64,000 nucleotides of DNA from Carboxylicivirga marina (GCF_016612505.1 NZ_JAENRR010000001.1:124001-188000), one strand, 5' to 3'. Positions 35,511-45,758 are shown, counted from the stretch's first letter. Numbers and translations: made by a program. The notes: generated by a model not told the origin, from the letters alone.

Positions 35511-36851
35511 CTAACGAATAACAAAGGTTACACCTCCATAGATACCAAAAGAATATGGCTGAAAATTAAAGTCATCATTTGAACTAACCGAATTAAGGAA
35601 GTACTTAAATCGTGGTTCTAAATTCAATCGAAGCGATTTAAAAACTGGTAATTCAAGTCCCAATCCTACTGAACTACTGAGTACAAATGGTTTTATATCG
35701 CTGGTTTCACCTATCTTCTCTTGCTCTTCACCATCTAATGCATAAGCGGTGTTATTAACCAAAAAGTTAGAACTAATGCCGCCTGCTAACGATAAATACG
35801 GAAAATTCTTAATCAGCGAATAACGAGCCATCATTGGCACCTCAAGATAATCAAGCGTTTGTTTTACAGAACTCATGCTACTCAGCGATGCGTAACCATT
35901 ACTTGCTTCAATTAGATTAGCCTTTCCTGATTGCGCATCCGACATTGGTGATGGATTCTTAACAATTATTGTTCCCATTGAGTTTGCCACTCCAGCATTA
36001 CTCAGTTCATCGGCACTACCAATTACGGAACGAAATGGTTGATAACTATTCGTATTACTCACTTCTTGCCCAACCTGGGCGTATAATACTCCCGTATCAA
36101 AACTCCAACGTGAACCAGTACTTAACCTCAACTGTACGCCTCCACCCATTGAGTTAATACCATTCTCGTTAACTTTTACATTTGAGGATGCCATTACCGG
36201 ACTTCCACCACCTGTGTTCATTTTTGAGTTATAAGCAGGCGAAACAACACCTCCAATACTTAACGAGGTGCGCTTTTTACTTACTTCGTTAGTGGTAGCA
36301 TATATCGGAAAATAAACCTTTTCTTCTTTTTGGTGCAAACTGGTATTAATGAAGTATTCTTCCCTGATATCAATATCATTGTTGGCAGCCAGATAATTCA
36401 TCTTTTCAACATTGTTTGCGTACGCATAAGAATCATACCTTTGATACTTCTTTTGCACTTGCTTTTTTGTTGATTTCTCTTTCGGCACTGCAGGAATTAA
36501 TTCAGGCGAAGCCCCCTGCCCACTACTCAAATGGTCTTTATCAACACTTTTAGTTAATGATACTTCTTCCTTTTCCAGTGTCGCTTTATCACTAATCTCA
36601 TTCTCCTGTATTGAAGCCACTTCTGCCTCAAAAGGTATGACCTCGGTATAATACAAACTAATAGATAAACTTACTAACAATAACACGGAAGCAGCTGCAA
36701 CACTGCGCCATATTACCAACATTCTTTTTTGCTTTTGCTGTTGTGCCAGATTTTTCTCTATTGACTCCCATACATATGCACCTGGCTCTAGCTCGTGATT
36801 TGCCAAACCATCTTTAAAAACAGCATCTATATCTTTTCTGCCCCTTAACAT
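35511..36851 (-). CDS. anti-sigma-like membrane protein fused to an outer-membrane beta-barrel domain
   Basis: 446 residues. The N-terminus (1-45) is cytoplasmic and helical, followed by a single membrane helix (about 45-66) and a charged linker to about 170. The rest is a PorT/OmpA-like beta-barrel domain (SLSIGGVVSPAYNSKM, YGGVTFVIR at the end). It overlaps the ECF sigma gene by 7 bases, the usual pairing of a sigma factor with its membrane anti-sigma factor. A protein with an inner-membrane helix and an outer-membrane barrel would span the envelope; whether both are truly used is unclear. Similar sigma/barrel pairs occur in Bacteroidota. Confidence 0.75.
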   Translation of the reverse strand: MLRGRKDIDAVFKDGLANHELEPGAYVWESIEKNLAQQQKQKRMLVIWRSVAAASVLLLVSLSISLYYTEVIPFEAEVASIQENEISDKATLEKEEVSLTKSVDKDHLSSGQGASPELIPAVPKEKSTKKQVQKKYQRYDSYAYANNVEKMNYLAANNDIDIREEYFINTSLHQKEEKVYFPIYATTNEVSKKRTSLSIGGVVSPAYNSKMNTGGGSPVMASSNVKVNENGINSMGGGVQLRLSTGSRWSFDTGVLYAQVGQEVSNTNSYQPFRSVIGSADELSNAGVANSMGTIIVKNPSPMSDAQSGKANLIEASNGYASLSSMSSVKQTLDYLEVPMMARYSLIKNFPYLSLAGGISSNFLVNNTAYALDGEEQEKIGETSDIKPFVLSSSVGLGLELPVFKSLRLNLEPRFKYFLNSVSSNDDFNFQPYSFGIYGGVTFVIR

Positions 36852-37396
36852 ACTGCTTGCTTTTTCTCCAACAATCTGTTTTCAATACTCTTTTTAAGCC
36901 ATTGCCTGGCGCGTGCTAAATTGGATTTTGATGTTCCTATTGAAATCCCTGAAGTTTCAGCAATTTCGGCATGCGATAAGCCCTCCATCACATATAAGTT
37001 AAACACAAGCTTATATTTTGGCGGTAATTCTTGAATCATAATCAATAATTCATCATGACTAAAAGAGGCGTCATTCACATCCTCAGTAACATCTTCAGCT
37101 AAAAGTGGAAACTCATCAACCAATAACTCAGGTTGTTTTTTACGATAAACTTCAATTACCGTATTTACCATTATCCGACGTATCCAACCTTCAAACGAGC
37201 CTTTAAACCCATACTTATCAATATTATTGAATACTTTAATAAAACCTTCCTGTAAACAATCTTCAGCCTCTGTCTTATCCTTACAATAGCGCATACATAC
37301 GGCAAACATTTTTGCAGCAAAAGTATGGTACAATTGTTTTTGTGCAGAAGCTTTTCCTTTCTGACACCCCTTTATTATGTCGTTAAGATTATTCAC
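36845..37396 (-). CDS. ECF-type RNA polymerase sigma factor
   Basis: 183 residues with sigma region 2 (CKDKTEAEDCLQEGFIKVF, residues about 39-57, and GSFEGWIRRIMVN) and region 4 (LPPKYKLVFNLYVMEGLSHAEIAE, cut here as LPPKYKLVF and GLSHAEIA, then TSKSNLARARQ, the -35 recognition helix). It would direct transcription of envelope-stress or related genes, released from the anti-sigma-like protein downstream. A cysteine in CMRYCKDK and two near the end (AVC) are not known signature sites. Confidence 0.93.
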   Translation of the reverse strand: MNNLNDIIKGCQKGKASAQKQLYHTFAAKMFAVCMRYCKDKTEAEDCLQEGFIKVFNNIDKYGFKGSFEGWIRRIMVNTVIEVYRKKQPELLVDEFPLLAEDVTEDVNDASFSHDELLIMIQELPPKYKLVFNLYVMEGLSHAEIAETSGISIGTSKSNLARARQWLKKSIENRLLEKKQAVC

Positions 37397-37552
37397 TGCA
37401 ATATCAACATCATTTATATCGAGTCATCATTTTTAAAACTCCATAACATAATGAAATATTGCCATTTTGTAGGTTTGATTCCATCTCATAGATTAAGTTC
37501 TCGTTTATTAGATGGAATATCGCCGCTTTGGTTGCGTGCGAATTAAAATTTA

Positions 37553-38014
37553 TCAGAATTTTTTGCGAACCCTGTCCATTTCCCGGCTGGCATCTTTCGT
37601 TTTTAGAGTTTCGCGTTTATCGTGTTGCTTTTTACCTTTAGCAAGGGCAATTTCAATCTTTACAAATCCACGTTCGTTAAAAAACAGCTTTATTGGTACA
37701 ATGGTAAGTCCTGTTTCTTTTGTTTTACGTTCCAACTTCTGTAGTTCCTTCTTTTTCAACAGCAGTTTTCGCTCACGTTCTGGCTGATGATTATTAAATG
37801 TACCATAAAAATACTCCGAAACACGCATCCCCTTTAGCCACAATTCACCATTCACAAAATAACAATACGAGTCAACCAAACTTGCCTTTCCTAATCTGAT
37901 TGATTTTATTTCGGTTCCGGCCAACTGAATACCGGCAGCAAAACGCTCGATTAATTCATAATCAAATGTGGCTCGTTTATTTCTAATATTTATTCTTGAC
38001 GAAGGTAAACTCAT
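37553..38014 (-). CDS. smpB: SsrA-binding protein SmpB
   Basis: SmpB binds tmRNA and lets it rescue stalled ribosomes. The 153-residue protein has the beta-barrel with [22 protein letters not shown] cut here to [16 protein letters not shown], the [12 protein letters not shown] block and the basic C-terminal tail ending in KKF (helix that enters the mRNA channel). Length and motifs are normal. It overlaps the Yip1-like gene by four bases (ATGA), so they are co-translated. Confidence 0.96.
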   Translation of the reverse strand: MSLPSSRINIRNKRATFDYELIERFAAGIQLAGTEIKSIRLGKASLVDSYCYFVNGELWLKGMRVSEYFYGTFNNHQPERERKLLLKKKELQKLERKTKETGLTIVPIKLFFNERGFVKIEIALAKGKKQHDKRETLKTKDASREMDRVRKKF

Positions 38015-38604
38015 AAGGTAAGGTTGCTAATATAAACAAATAAGCGGTAAATCAACATTGGAGTTACTAGTAGCATAATGCCCGACATAACAGTTACCCA
38101 AACTCGTTGTTCTTTGGCTACTTGTGTAATAACTCCAAATGCCAGCCATAACAAATAAACCAAATAGAAATTAATAATACTGCCTATAACGATCGTTTCA
38201 GAAACCATGGCTGTAAGGCTACCCGTAATGTAAACAACTCCTGAAGAGTAGGCTGCTAATTGAAAGATGATAGTTTTATCAACACCTAACTTAAAAGCAT
38301 TTAATACTCTGACAAGCAGATAATAACAAACATACAATCCGAAAAAATGAGACGAAAAGGTAAATACAGCTTCTTTTAATGCCGCTTCGAAATTTAATTC
38401 CTGATGACTAAACAAATAGCCAACAAAAACAATGGTAGTATAAAGACCTAACAAGGGCAAAGTAAATTGTGCCAACACATCGTTAGTTGATTTGCGTTCC
38501 GCAAAAATCAACTCCCACTCCTTCTTAGGATTAACAATTAACTCTTTTATTCGCCCAAACAGATTCTTATAGACAACACTTAAACTAACTACCTCTTTAT
38601 TCAT
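38011..38604 (-). CDS. Yip1-family membrane protein
   Basis: 197 residues. After a soluble N-terminus ([14 protein letters not shown], the family's Pro/Glu-Trp motif) come five hydrophobic segments (about 48-66, 84-102, 112-133, 138-160 and 172-190). This matches bacterial Yip1/DUF1282-like proteins, whose function is unknown. It comes before smpB, overlapping it by four bases. Confidence 0.8.
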   Translation of the reverse strand: MNKEVVSLSVVYKNLFGRIKELIVNPKKEWELIFAERKSTNDVLAQFTLPLLGLYTTIVFVGYLFSHQELNFEAALKEAVFTFSSHFFGLYVCYYLLVRVLNAFKLGVDKTIIFQLAAYSSGVVYITGSLTAMVSETIVIGSIINFYLVYLLWLAFGVITQVAKEQRVWVTVMSGIMLLVTPMLIYRLFVYISNLTL

Positions 38605-38816
38605 TCACTATCTTTTGGTTCAACAACTATAAACCGAATACCATTAAGGATGATTTCCTTCGCAAAAATAGCATTTTTATCCAACAGTAAGTTTATTCAC
38701 CAATGTGCATATACTACGACAAACAGCTTACATTCTGATTTACTGCCTCTTCACCAACATACAATTATCATTTTTGTTATTATCCTGAGCTCAAAGTATA
38801 ACTCACTTATTTTTCT

Positions 38817-38824
38817 TACTTTTG
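38817..38824 (+). promoter_or_regulatory. -7 box of the DUF5063 operon
   Basis: TACTTTTG matches TAnnTTTG and lies 53 bases before the ATG at 38878. It serves the run of genes 38878-42618. Confidence 0.5.
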
Positions 38825-38877
38825 CGCTTTAAATATCCCATCAGCAAAATCTCAATGAAGGGTGATTAATAAATTGT

Positions 38878-39516
38878 ATGGAAGAGTCTTTTGAGCATAT
38901 TGTTTACTCTAAAAATGTTATTGAATTTGTAACAGTAGCTAAAGAATATTGTACTTTTTTGGAGTCTATTGATGAAGTAAATCGCAAGCAGTTTGTAACA
39001 GTTGCTACACGAATAATTCCACTCTTATACCTGAAAGCAACAGTGCTGCCTGAAGTTGAAAATGAACTGGAAGACAGTATTGAAAAAACGGTTGACGAGA
39101 TGACCTATGCACAAATTCAGGAAGGCATCACATCTAAACTTGGACGATTTAACGATTACCTTGAAGTCTTTAACGCCGATATGCAAAATAGCGACACGCC
39201 TGTTATTGCATTTATTGGTGAAGATATGACCGATATTTATCAGGATTTGAAAGACTTTATATCGGCCTACAGATTAGGGGTTACAGAAGTTATGAATGAC
39301 GCTCTTGCTGATGTTTTGAATTCCTTTAAACTATACTGGGGGCAAAGAACTGTTAATACATTAAGAGCTCTGCATGCGATTTTGTATGGCGAGGAAGAGC
39401 TTGACGAGGAAGAAGGTGAAGAAGAGTTCCAACAAGAACAGCAAAAGGAAAGTTGGTATAATCGTATGCAGCAAGACTGGCAGGATGATAACAGTGAAGA
39501 AAAACCATTACTCTAA
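38878..39516 (+). CDS. DUF5063 family protein
   Basis: 212 residues, helical, ending in a very acidic tail (EEELDEEEGEEEF, residues about 173-185). The body matches DUF5063, a Bacteroidota family of unknown function that is often next to a DEDD exonuclease, as here (16 bases away). No catalytic motif is visible. First gene of a five-gene run DUF5063, exonuclease, RlmI-like, DEAD helicase, tex. Confidence 0.8.
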   Translation: MEESFEHIVYSKNVIEFVTVAKEYCTFLESIDEVNRKQFVTVATRIIPLLYLKATVLPEVENELEDSIEKTVDEMTYAQIQEGITSKLGRFNDYLEVFNADMQNSDTPVIAFIGEDMTDIYQDLKDFISAYRLGVTEVMNDALADVLNSFKLYWGQRTVNTLRALHAILYGEEELDEEEGEEEFQQEQQKESWYNRMQQDWQDDNSEEKPLL

Positions 39517-39532
39517 AATAGCTAACATATAG

Positions 39533-40129
39533 ATGGAGAATACCATTAGTAAAGAAGCATTAAATCAATTACCTTTAAAACACTTTGAAGGCAAGGTTGA
39601 CGTCGTAGAGGATGAAAATGCAATAGAAGAATTAGTTAGTGAACTTGAACGACATGAAGCCATTGGTTTTGATACTGAAACAAAACCTTCATTTCAGAAG
39701 GGTAAAATAAATCAGGTGTCATTGCTTCAATTCTCAACTTCAGAAAAAGCTTATTTATTTCGACTCAATAAAACAGGACTGCACCCAGCATTAATTCGAC
39801 TTTTAACTAACCCTTCCATTAAAAAAATTGGTGTGGGAATCAGAGACGACATTAAGGGATTAAACCGCTTATGTCGATTTGATCATGGCGGTTTTATTGA
39901 ACTCCAGGATCATGTTAAAAAGGTAGGTATTGAAGATACCAGCCTGAAGAAGCTAGCAGGTCTCGTCCTTAATTTCAGAGTTAGTAAACGTCAACGCTTG
40001 TCTAACTGGGAAGCTCCATATTTAACTGAAGGGCAAGTTTTATATGCTGCTACAGATGCCTGGGTTGCCATTGAAGTATACCACACCTTAATAAAAAAAT
40101 TCCCTAACACCGAAGCTCAAACGATATAA
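39533..40129 (+). CDS. DEDDy 3'-5' exonuclease domain protein
   Basis: 198 residues built on the RNase D / DnaQ-like exonuclease fold. The three Exo motifs are visible: FDTETKPS (Asp and Glu), GVGIRDDIKGL (Asp), and YAATDAWVA (the DEDDy Tyr and Asp). No HRDC or polymerase domain is attached, so it is a stand-alone enzyme, likely acting on RNA. It lies 14 bases before the RlmI-like gene, in the context of RNA genes. Substrate not evident. Confidence 0.92.
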   Translation: MENTISKEALNQLPLKHFEGKVDVVEDENAIEELVSELERHEAIGFDTETKPSFQKGKINQVSLLQFSTSEKAYLFRLNKTGLHPALIRLLTNPSIKKIGVGIRDDIKGLNRLCRFDHGGFIELQDHVKKVGIEDTSLKKLAGLVLNFRVSKRQRLSNWEAPYLTEGQVLYAATDAWVAIEVYHTLIKKFPNTEAQTI

Positions 40130-40143
40130 GAAGTAGATATTAC

Positions 40144-41334
40144 ATGTCTGATAAACCACAATTAGTTTTAAAACAAGGAAAAGAGCAGAGTTTAAATCGC
40201 TATCACCCCTGGGTATTTTCAGGAGCAGTAAAAGGTGTTAAAGGTCCCGATCTGACAGAAGGCGATTTGGTAGAAGTTCTCGATAGTCAAGATAATTTCC
40301 TGGCTCTTGGGCATTACATTATTGGTTCTATTGCTGTGAGGGTTTTGAGCTTTGAACAAGAGGAAATCGATTATACTTTTTGGAAGAACAGAATACAAAA
40401 AGCATATGAATTACGCCTCTCAACAGGTTTAGCTGAAAATGAATCAACAAATGCCTTTCGTCTCGTTCATGGCGAAGGTGACTATTTACCTGGTTTAATT
40501 ATTGATTTCTACAACGGAACAGCAGTAGTGCAAATGCATACCGTTGGCATGTATTTGGTTAAAGATCAAATTGCAAAAGCACTACAAGAAGTATTAGGAG
40601 ACAAATTAGTTTCCATTTTCAATAAATCGGAAGGCACCATGCCATACAAAGCCGATGTTGAACCGGTTAATGGATATATTTATGGCAAGAGTTCTGAAAA
40701 GGTTGCTCTTGAAAATGGCTTGAAATTTAAGGTAGACTGGGAAAAAGGGCAGAAAACAGGCTTTTTTGTTGACCAACGCGAAAACCGCTCACTAATTGAG
40801 CATTATAGCAAAGGGCGCGAAGTACTCAATATGTTTTGCTACACTGGTGGCTTCTCTTTTTATGCGATGCGAGGTGGTGCTAAGTTAGTCCACTCGGTTG
40901 ACAGCTCAGAAAGAGCTATTCAAATAACGAATGACAATGTTGAGCTCAACTTCCCTGGAGATAAAAGACACGATTCTTTCGCGGTTGATGCTTTTAAATA
41001 TCTAAACAAAATAAAGAACAAATACGACCTCATTATACTTGACCCACCGGCATTTGCCAAACATATTAACGTTGTTAAAAATGCACTTCAGGGCTACAGG
41101 CGGTTAAATGCAAAAGCATTTGAACAAATTCGTTCAGGTGGCGTATTGTTTACATTCTCATGCTCGCAGGTGATTACCAAAGAGCAATTCAGAACAATGG
41201 TATTTTCGGCAGCTGCGCGCGCCGGAAGAAAAGTAAGAATACTTCAGCAACTAACACAGCCTGCCGATCACCCGGTTGACATTTACCATCCCGAAGGTGA
41301 ATACCTAAAAGGTTTGGTTGTTTATGTAGAGTAA
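40144..41334 (+). CDS. rlmI: class I SAM-dependent rRNA methyltransferase, RlmI-like
   Basis: 396 residues: an N-terminal PUA domain (HPWVFSGAV, residues 21-29) and a C-terminal Rossmann methyltransferase with the SAM site VLNMFCYTGGFSFYA cut here as NMFCYTGGFS, DSSERAI, and the catalytic LDPPAFAK. A cysteine in FSCSQ fits the 5-methylcytosine family. RlmI methylates C1962 of 23S rRNA; this position cannot be confirmed from sequence alone. Part of the 38878 run. Confidence 0.9.
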   Translation: MSDKPQLVLKQGKEQSLNRYHPWVFSGAVKGVKGPDLTEGDLVEVLDSQDNFLALGHYIIGSIAVRVLSFEQEEIDYTFWKNRIQKAYELRLSTGLAENESTNAFRLVHGEGDYLPGLIIDFYNGTAVVQMHTVGMYLVKDQIAKALQEVLGDKLVSIFNKSEGTMPYKADVEPVNGYIYGKSSEKVALENGLKFKVDWEKGQKTGFFVDQRENRSLIEHYSKGREVLNMFCYTGGFSFYAMRGGAKLVHSVDSSERAIQITNDNVELNFPGDKRHDSFAVDAFKYLNKIKNKYDLIILDPPAFAKHINVVKNALQGYRRLNAKAFEQIRSGGVLFTFSCSQVITKEQFRTMVFSAAARAGRKVRILQQLTQPADHPVDIYHPEGEYLKGLVVYVE

Positions 41335-41355
41335 AGAAATTATAAAGCGGATACT

Positions 41356-42618
41356 TTGGAATTTAAAGAATTTGGATTTTCAGAAGAGTTGTTAGATGGC
41401 CTTGAAGCCATGAGGTTTGAAAAAGCAACACCTGTACAAGAAAAAACTGTACCAGTTATAAAAGATGGCAGAGATCTAATTGCCTGCGCCCAAACAGGCA
41501 CAGGAAAAACGGCCGCTTATCTCTTACCAGTGCTCGACAAGCTTATACGACACGGTCACAATAAAATTAATGCACTTATTCTGGTGCCGACACGAGAGTT
41601 GGCCATCCAAATTGATCAACAGATGGAAGGTTTTGGTTACTTCCTGGATGTATCTTCAACTGCTATATATGGTGGCAATGACTCAGGGGAATGGAATCGT
41701 CAAAAAAATGCTTTAACAACCGGTGCCGATCTTGTTATTGCTACACCTGGTCGACTCATCCAGCACCTTACCATGGGCTATGTCGATATGAGTACTCTGC
41801 AACATTTGATCCTCGATGAAGCCGATCGCATGCTCGACATGGGTTTCTTTGATGATATTATGCAAGTTGTAAAGCATTTGCCTAAAGAACGCCAAACCCT
41901 TATGTTTTCGGCTACAATGCCTCCTAAAATTAGAGACTTAGCCAAAAACATCCTGGTCGATCAAGAAGAAATAAACATCTCGATTAGCAAACCAGCTGAA
42001 GGCATATTGCAAGCAGCATACATGGTTTATGACACGCAAAAGATTCCTTTGCTCAATACGCTTTTGAAAGATAAAGATTTACCGAGCATCATTATATTTA
42101 CATCTACCAAGCAAAAGGTAAAAGAAATTGCACGCTCGCTTCAAAGCAATGGTTTTAATGCGAAAGACATTAGTTCTGATTTAGAGCAAGCCGAACGTGA
42201 AGAAGTACTTCGTGAGTTCAAGAACCGAAATGTTCAAATCCTGGTTGCTACAGATATTATCGCCAGAGGTATTGACATTGAAAAGATTGATCTGGTCATT
42301 AATTTTGATGTCCCGCGTGATGCTGAAGATTATGTACATCGCGTTGGAAGAACAGCAAGAGCACAAACTCAAGGTGTCGCCATCACTCTAATTAATGACA
42401 AAGAAGTACTTGAGTTTCATAAAATTGAGCGTTTAATTGAAAAGGAGGTTTATAAAATTCCTCTTAACCCAGAGCTTGGAGAAGCACCTGCGTATAAGCC
42501 TGAGGAGTTAATGAAAGGGAGAAGACGAAAAGGCGGTCAGAAGAGAAAACCTAATACCAACAAACGTAAAACCTTTAAAAAGAAACCAGGTCAGAATCAG
42601 AAAAAGTCTGATAGCTAG
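41356..42618 (+). CDS. DEAD-box RNA helicase
   Basis: 420 residues with all helicase motifs: Q motif (FGFSEELLDGL then TPVQ), AQTGTGKT, PTREL, TPGRL, DEAD, SAT, ARGIDI and HRVGRTAR. The C-terminal 50 residues are basic (Lys/Arg-rich), as in RhlE/CshA-type proteins. The start is TTG at 41356, 21 bases after the RlmI-like gene; MEFKEFGF matches the family's N-terminus and no ATG is closer. RNA unwinding in ribosome assembly or mRNA decay is likely. Confidence 0.94.
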   Translation: MEFKEFGFSEELLDGLEAMRFEKATPVQEKTVPVIKDGRDLIACAQTGTGKTAAYLLPVLDKLIRHGHNKINALILVPTRELAIQIDQQMEGFGYFLDVSSTAIYGGNDSGEWNRQKNALTTGADLVIATPGRLIQHLTMGYVDMSTLQHLILDEADRMLDMGFFDDIMQVVKHLPKERQTLMFSATMPPKIRDLAKNILVDQEEINISISKPAEGILQAAYMVYDTQKIPLLNTLLKDKDLPSIIIFTSTKQKVKEIARSLQSNGFNAKDISSDLEQAEREEVLREFKNRNVQILVATDIIARGIDIEKIDLVINFDVPRDAEDYVHRVGRTARAQTQGVAITLINDKEVLEFHKIERLIEKEVYKIPLNPELGEAPAYKPEELMKGRRRKGGQKRKPNTNKRKTFKKKPGQNQKKSDS

Positions 42619-42763
42619 CAATAACTTCTGTTCATTTTCATTGGTACTCATAAATAATATCGAAAGCAGTCGTACGCTGACTCTTTATTTTTTGTTTTAT
42701 AGACTTCGCATATTGTCTACATCCTTGATTAATTAAAGTTTACGCATAACTAATATCATTCTT

Positions 42764-44884
42764 ATGCTATTATCCCAAATCATATCAAAAGAACTCAACC
42801 TTGTACTTAAAAGCGTTGAAAACACCATAACGCTTCTCGACGAAGGAGCTACCATACCATTTATCAGCCGCTATCGAAAGGAGATGACAGGAAGCCTTGA
42901 CGAATTGGAAGTAGGTGCAATTAAAGAACGATACGAGAAGTTACAAGAGTTAGAAAAGCGAAAAGAAACCATCCTGAAATCGATGGATGAACAAGGGGTA
43001 CTTAGTGCTGAACTCGAAAACAAAATAAAATCAAGCTATAACATCACCGAACTTGAAGATATTTATCTGCCATTTAAGCCTAAACGAAAAACACGGGCTG
43101 TTAAAGCACGCGAAAAAGGCCTTGAACCTTTGGCCAAGATAATAATGAAACAATATGAACGCGATGTTGAAGGACGTGCAGCATCATTTGTTAACAATGA
43201 GGTGGCTGACACTGATGAAGCCCTCCAGGGCGCACGTGATATTATTGCCGAGTGGGTAAACGAACACCAGGTAAGTCGTGAGATAGTTCGCTCAGTTTTT
43301 GAAAAAGAAGCTACCATCAGTGCTAAAGTAGTAAAAGGCAAAGAGGAAGAAGGCGTTAAATACAAAGATTATTACGACTGGAACGAACCCCTTAAACGCT
43401 GCCCATCACATCGTTTTATGGCCATGCGCCGAGGCGAAAAGGAAGGCTACCTAAAACTAAACATTACGCCAGAGGCGGAAACTTGCACACATCGATTAAA
43501 GCGCTTTTTTGTAAAAGGCAACACTTCTGCTTCTGAACAAGTTGCCGAAGCTGTTTCTGATGCCTACAAACGATTACTGGCACCATCAATTGAAACTGAA
43601 TTTACAAATACGTCAACCGAAAAATCAGATACAGAAGCCATTCGTGTTTTTGCCGAGAACTTGCGCCAACTTCTTCTCGCATCTCCTTTAGGTCAAAAAA
43701 GAGTACTGGCACTTGACCCCGGATATCGCACAGGATGTAAAGTTGTTTGCCTTGATGCTCAGGGCAACTTATTAGATAACAATACTATTTATCCACATGC
43801 ACCCCAAAATAAATATCAAGAGTCGGCCAACACCATTACTTCATTAATAAACAAGCATCAAATTGAAGCAATAGCCATCGGTAATGGAACAGCATCGCGT
43901 GAAACAGAAGCCTTTGCAAAAGGTCTTCGATTAAATCATAAAGTAGACACTTATGTTGTAAGTGAAGATGGTGCATCTGTATATTCGGCCGGCAAAGTTG
44001 CACGAGAGGAATTTCCCGATTACGATGTGACTGTAAGAGGTGCTGTATCGATCGGGCGTCGACTTATGGATCCGCTAGCTGAATTGGTTAAAATCGATCC
44101 TAAATCAATTGGGGTAGGTCAATATCAACATGATGTTGATCAATCGCAGCTAAAAAAATCGCTGGACAATGTTGTTGAGTCATGTGTTAATTCAGTGGGC
44201 ATTAACTTAAATACTGCCAGTAAGCACTTATTAACTTATGTATCAGGATTAGGTCCGCAATTGGCACAAAACATTGTTGACTTCCGAAGTGAAAATGGGG
44301 CCTTTGACTCACGTGATAAACTTAAGAAGGTACCAAGACTTGGGGCCAAAGCATTTGAACAGGCTGCTGGCTTCTTACGCATTAGCAATTCTAAAAATCC
44401 ACTTGACAATACCGCCGTTCATCCCGAGACCTATAAACTCGTTAAGCAAATGGCAAGTGACATCGGTTGTTCAATAGATGAACTGGTGGCTACCAAAACT
44501 TTAAGAGAGCAAATAAAATTACAAAACTATGTATCTGATAAATTTGGATTACCAACCTTAACAGACATCATGAATGAACTTGATAAACCAGGACGCGACC
44601 CGAGGAGTGAAATAGTTGCATTTGAGTTTGCTGAAGGCATTTACTCAATCGATGATTTATATGAAGGAATGGTATTACCTGGTTTGGTTACTAACATAAC
44701 CAACTTTGGCGCCTTTGTTGATATTGGTGTCAAACAAGATGGACTCGTGCACATCTCACAATTAGCTGATCGCTATATAAGTGACCCGAATGACATTGTA
44801 AAGCTTCAACAACAAGTAAAAGTGAAAATACTTGAAGTAGATCGAACAAGAAAACGCATACAGCTCAGTATGAAAAACTTATAA
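42764..44884 (+). CDS. tex: Tex-family RNA-binding transcription accessory protein
   Basis: 706 residues with the Tex layout: an N-terminal helical domain, the YqgF-like RNase H fold (LALDPGYRTGCKV near residues 321-333), helix-hairpin-helix segments (LGPQLAQNIVDFR and VPRLGAKAFEQAAGFL), and a C-terminal S1 domain (GMVLPGLVTNITNFGAFVDIGV, cut here as NFGAFVDIG). Tex binds nucleic acid and affects transcription and RNA turnover. 145 bases after the helicase gene, followed by a strong terminator. Confidence 0.95.
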   Translation: MLLSQIISKELNLVLKSVENTITLLDEGATIPFISRYRKEMTGSLDELEVGAIKERYEKLQELEKRKETILKSMDEQGVLSAELENKIKSSYNITELEDIYLPFKPKRKTRAVKAREKGLEPLAKIIMKQYERDVEGRAASFVNNEVADTDEALQGARDIIAEWVNEHQVSREIVRSVFEKEATISAKVVKGKEEEGVKYKDYYDWNEPLKRCPSHRFMAMRRGEKEGYLKLNITPEAETCTHRLKRFFVKGNTSASEQVAEAVSDAYKRLLAPSIETEFTNTSTEKSDTEAIRVFAENLRQLLLASPLGQKRVLALDPGYRTGCKVVCLDAQGNLLDNNTIYPHAPQNKYQESANTITSLINKHQIEAIAIGNGTASRETEAFAKGLRLNHKVDTYVVSEDGASVYSAGKVAREEFPDYDVTVRGAVSIGRRLMDPLAELVKIDPKSIGVGQYQHDVDQSQLKKSLDNVVESCVNSVGINLNTASKHLLTYVSGLGPQLAQNIVDFRSENGAFDSRDKLKKVPRLGAKAFEQAAGFLRISNSKNPLDNTAVHPETYKLVKQMASDIGCSIDELVATKTLREQIKLQNYVSDKFGLPTLTDIMNELDKPGRDPRSEIVAFEFAEGIYSIDDLYEGMVLPGLVTNITNFGAFVDIGVKQDGLVHISQLADRYISDPNDIVKLQQQVKVKILEVDRTRKRIQLSMKNL

Positions 44885-44905
44885 ACTAGAAATATTTAAT
44901 ACTTC

Positions 44906-44931
44906 AAAGGAAATCTTTACCGATTTCCTTT
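44906..44931 (+). terminator. tex terminator
   Basis: AAAGGAAATC (44906-44915) pairs with GATTTCCTTT (44922-44931) over 10 bp with a 6-base loop, followed by a run of T. It lies 22 bases after the stop of tex. Confidence 0.85.
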
Positions 44932-45095
44932 TTTTATTTAAAATTACTACATCCGTTGTCACCCATTTCGATCATGAAGGTGTCTATAGGAGTACAAAAG
45001 GTTTAAGTTAAGAGGTGCTAATCTGGCGATAATTGTGCCTCTTTCTTTTTCAGTTTATTTATTCTTTTAATCGTTTCAAAATTAAATGAAGGGCA

Positions 45096-45740
45096 ATGGA
45101 AAGAGTGATGGAAGAAAGCAGTCAGTTATTCACTTCATTTGACAAGTGTTCAATGTTTCAGACTGGCGAAGTAGTTTATAATGTGAATAGTAGAGCTAAG
45201 ACAGCCTATCTTGTCAAGAAAGGAATGGTTAAGCTTTATAGCATTGGAGCTAAAGGCAATAAGCAGATAGTACGCATGGTACGTGAGGGTGAAATTGTAG
45301 GTTATTATTCTCAATTTACCAATGAACCTGAAGTTACAGGATGCGAATGCATGGTCAATTCAGTACTTTGTGAATTATCAGACAACAGCCTTGAACAAGC
45401 TTTTAAAACTGATAGTAATCTAGCATTTTCAATGCTTCAGAAGGCATGTACAGAAATGAAAGAAGCTTGTACTTCAATTATTGACATGAGTCAAAAAACG
45501 GTGCGAGGTAGGGCTGCAAATATATTGGTTAAACAAATGGAGCTGTTTGAAATCAATGAAGGACATGAATTTCCGATTCGTATTTCACGAACTGATATGG
45601 CGAATTGGATCGGCACATCAAAAGAATCAGTAAGTCGTTCATTAAATGATTTTATGCGCGAAAAGCTGATTGATATGAACAAAGATACCATCCGAATAAT
45701 TAACCTAAAAGGACTTAAAAGAGTTAGCATTGTTAGCTAA
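45096..45740 (+). CDS. Crp/Fnr-family transcriptional regulator
   Basis: 214 residues: an N-terminal cyclic-nucleotide-type beta-roll domain (about 10-115) and a C-terminal winged HTH with the recognition helix ISRTDMANWIGTSKESVSR cut here as GTSKESVSRSLNDF. The cysteines do not form the FNR Fe-S pattern, and the residues for cAMP binding are not all there, so the effector is unknown. The frame may start at the ATG at 45096 (preceded by GAAGGGCA) or at the Met five residues later. A 64-codon Cys-rich gene follows after 18 bases, so both are probably cotranscribed. Confidence 0.92.
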   Translation: MERVMEESSQLFTSFDKCSMFQTGEVVYNVNSRAKTAYLVKKGMVKLYSIGAKGNKQIVRMVREGEIVGYYSQFTNEPEVTGCECMVNSVLCELSDNSLEQAFKTDSNLAFSMLQKACTEMKEACTSIIDMSQKTVRGRAANILVKQMELFEINEGHEFPIRISRTDMANWIGTSKESVSRSLNDFMREKLIDMNKDTIRIINLKGLKRVSIVS

Positions 45741-45758
45741 ATCTAATACTCCAAAAGC

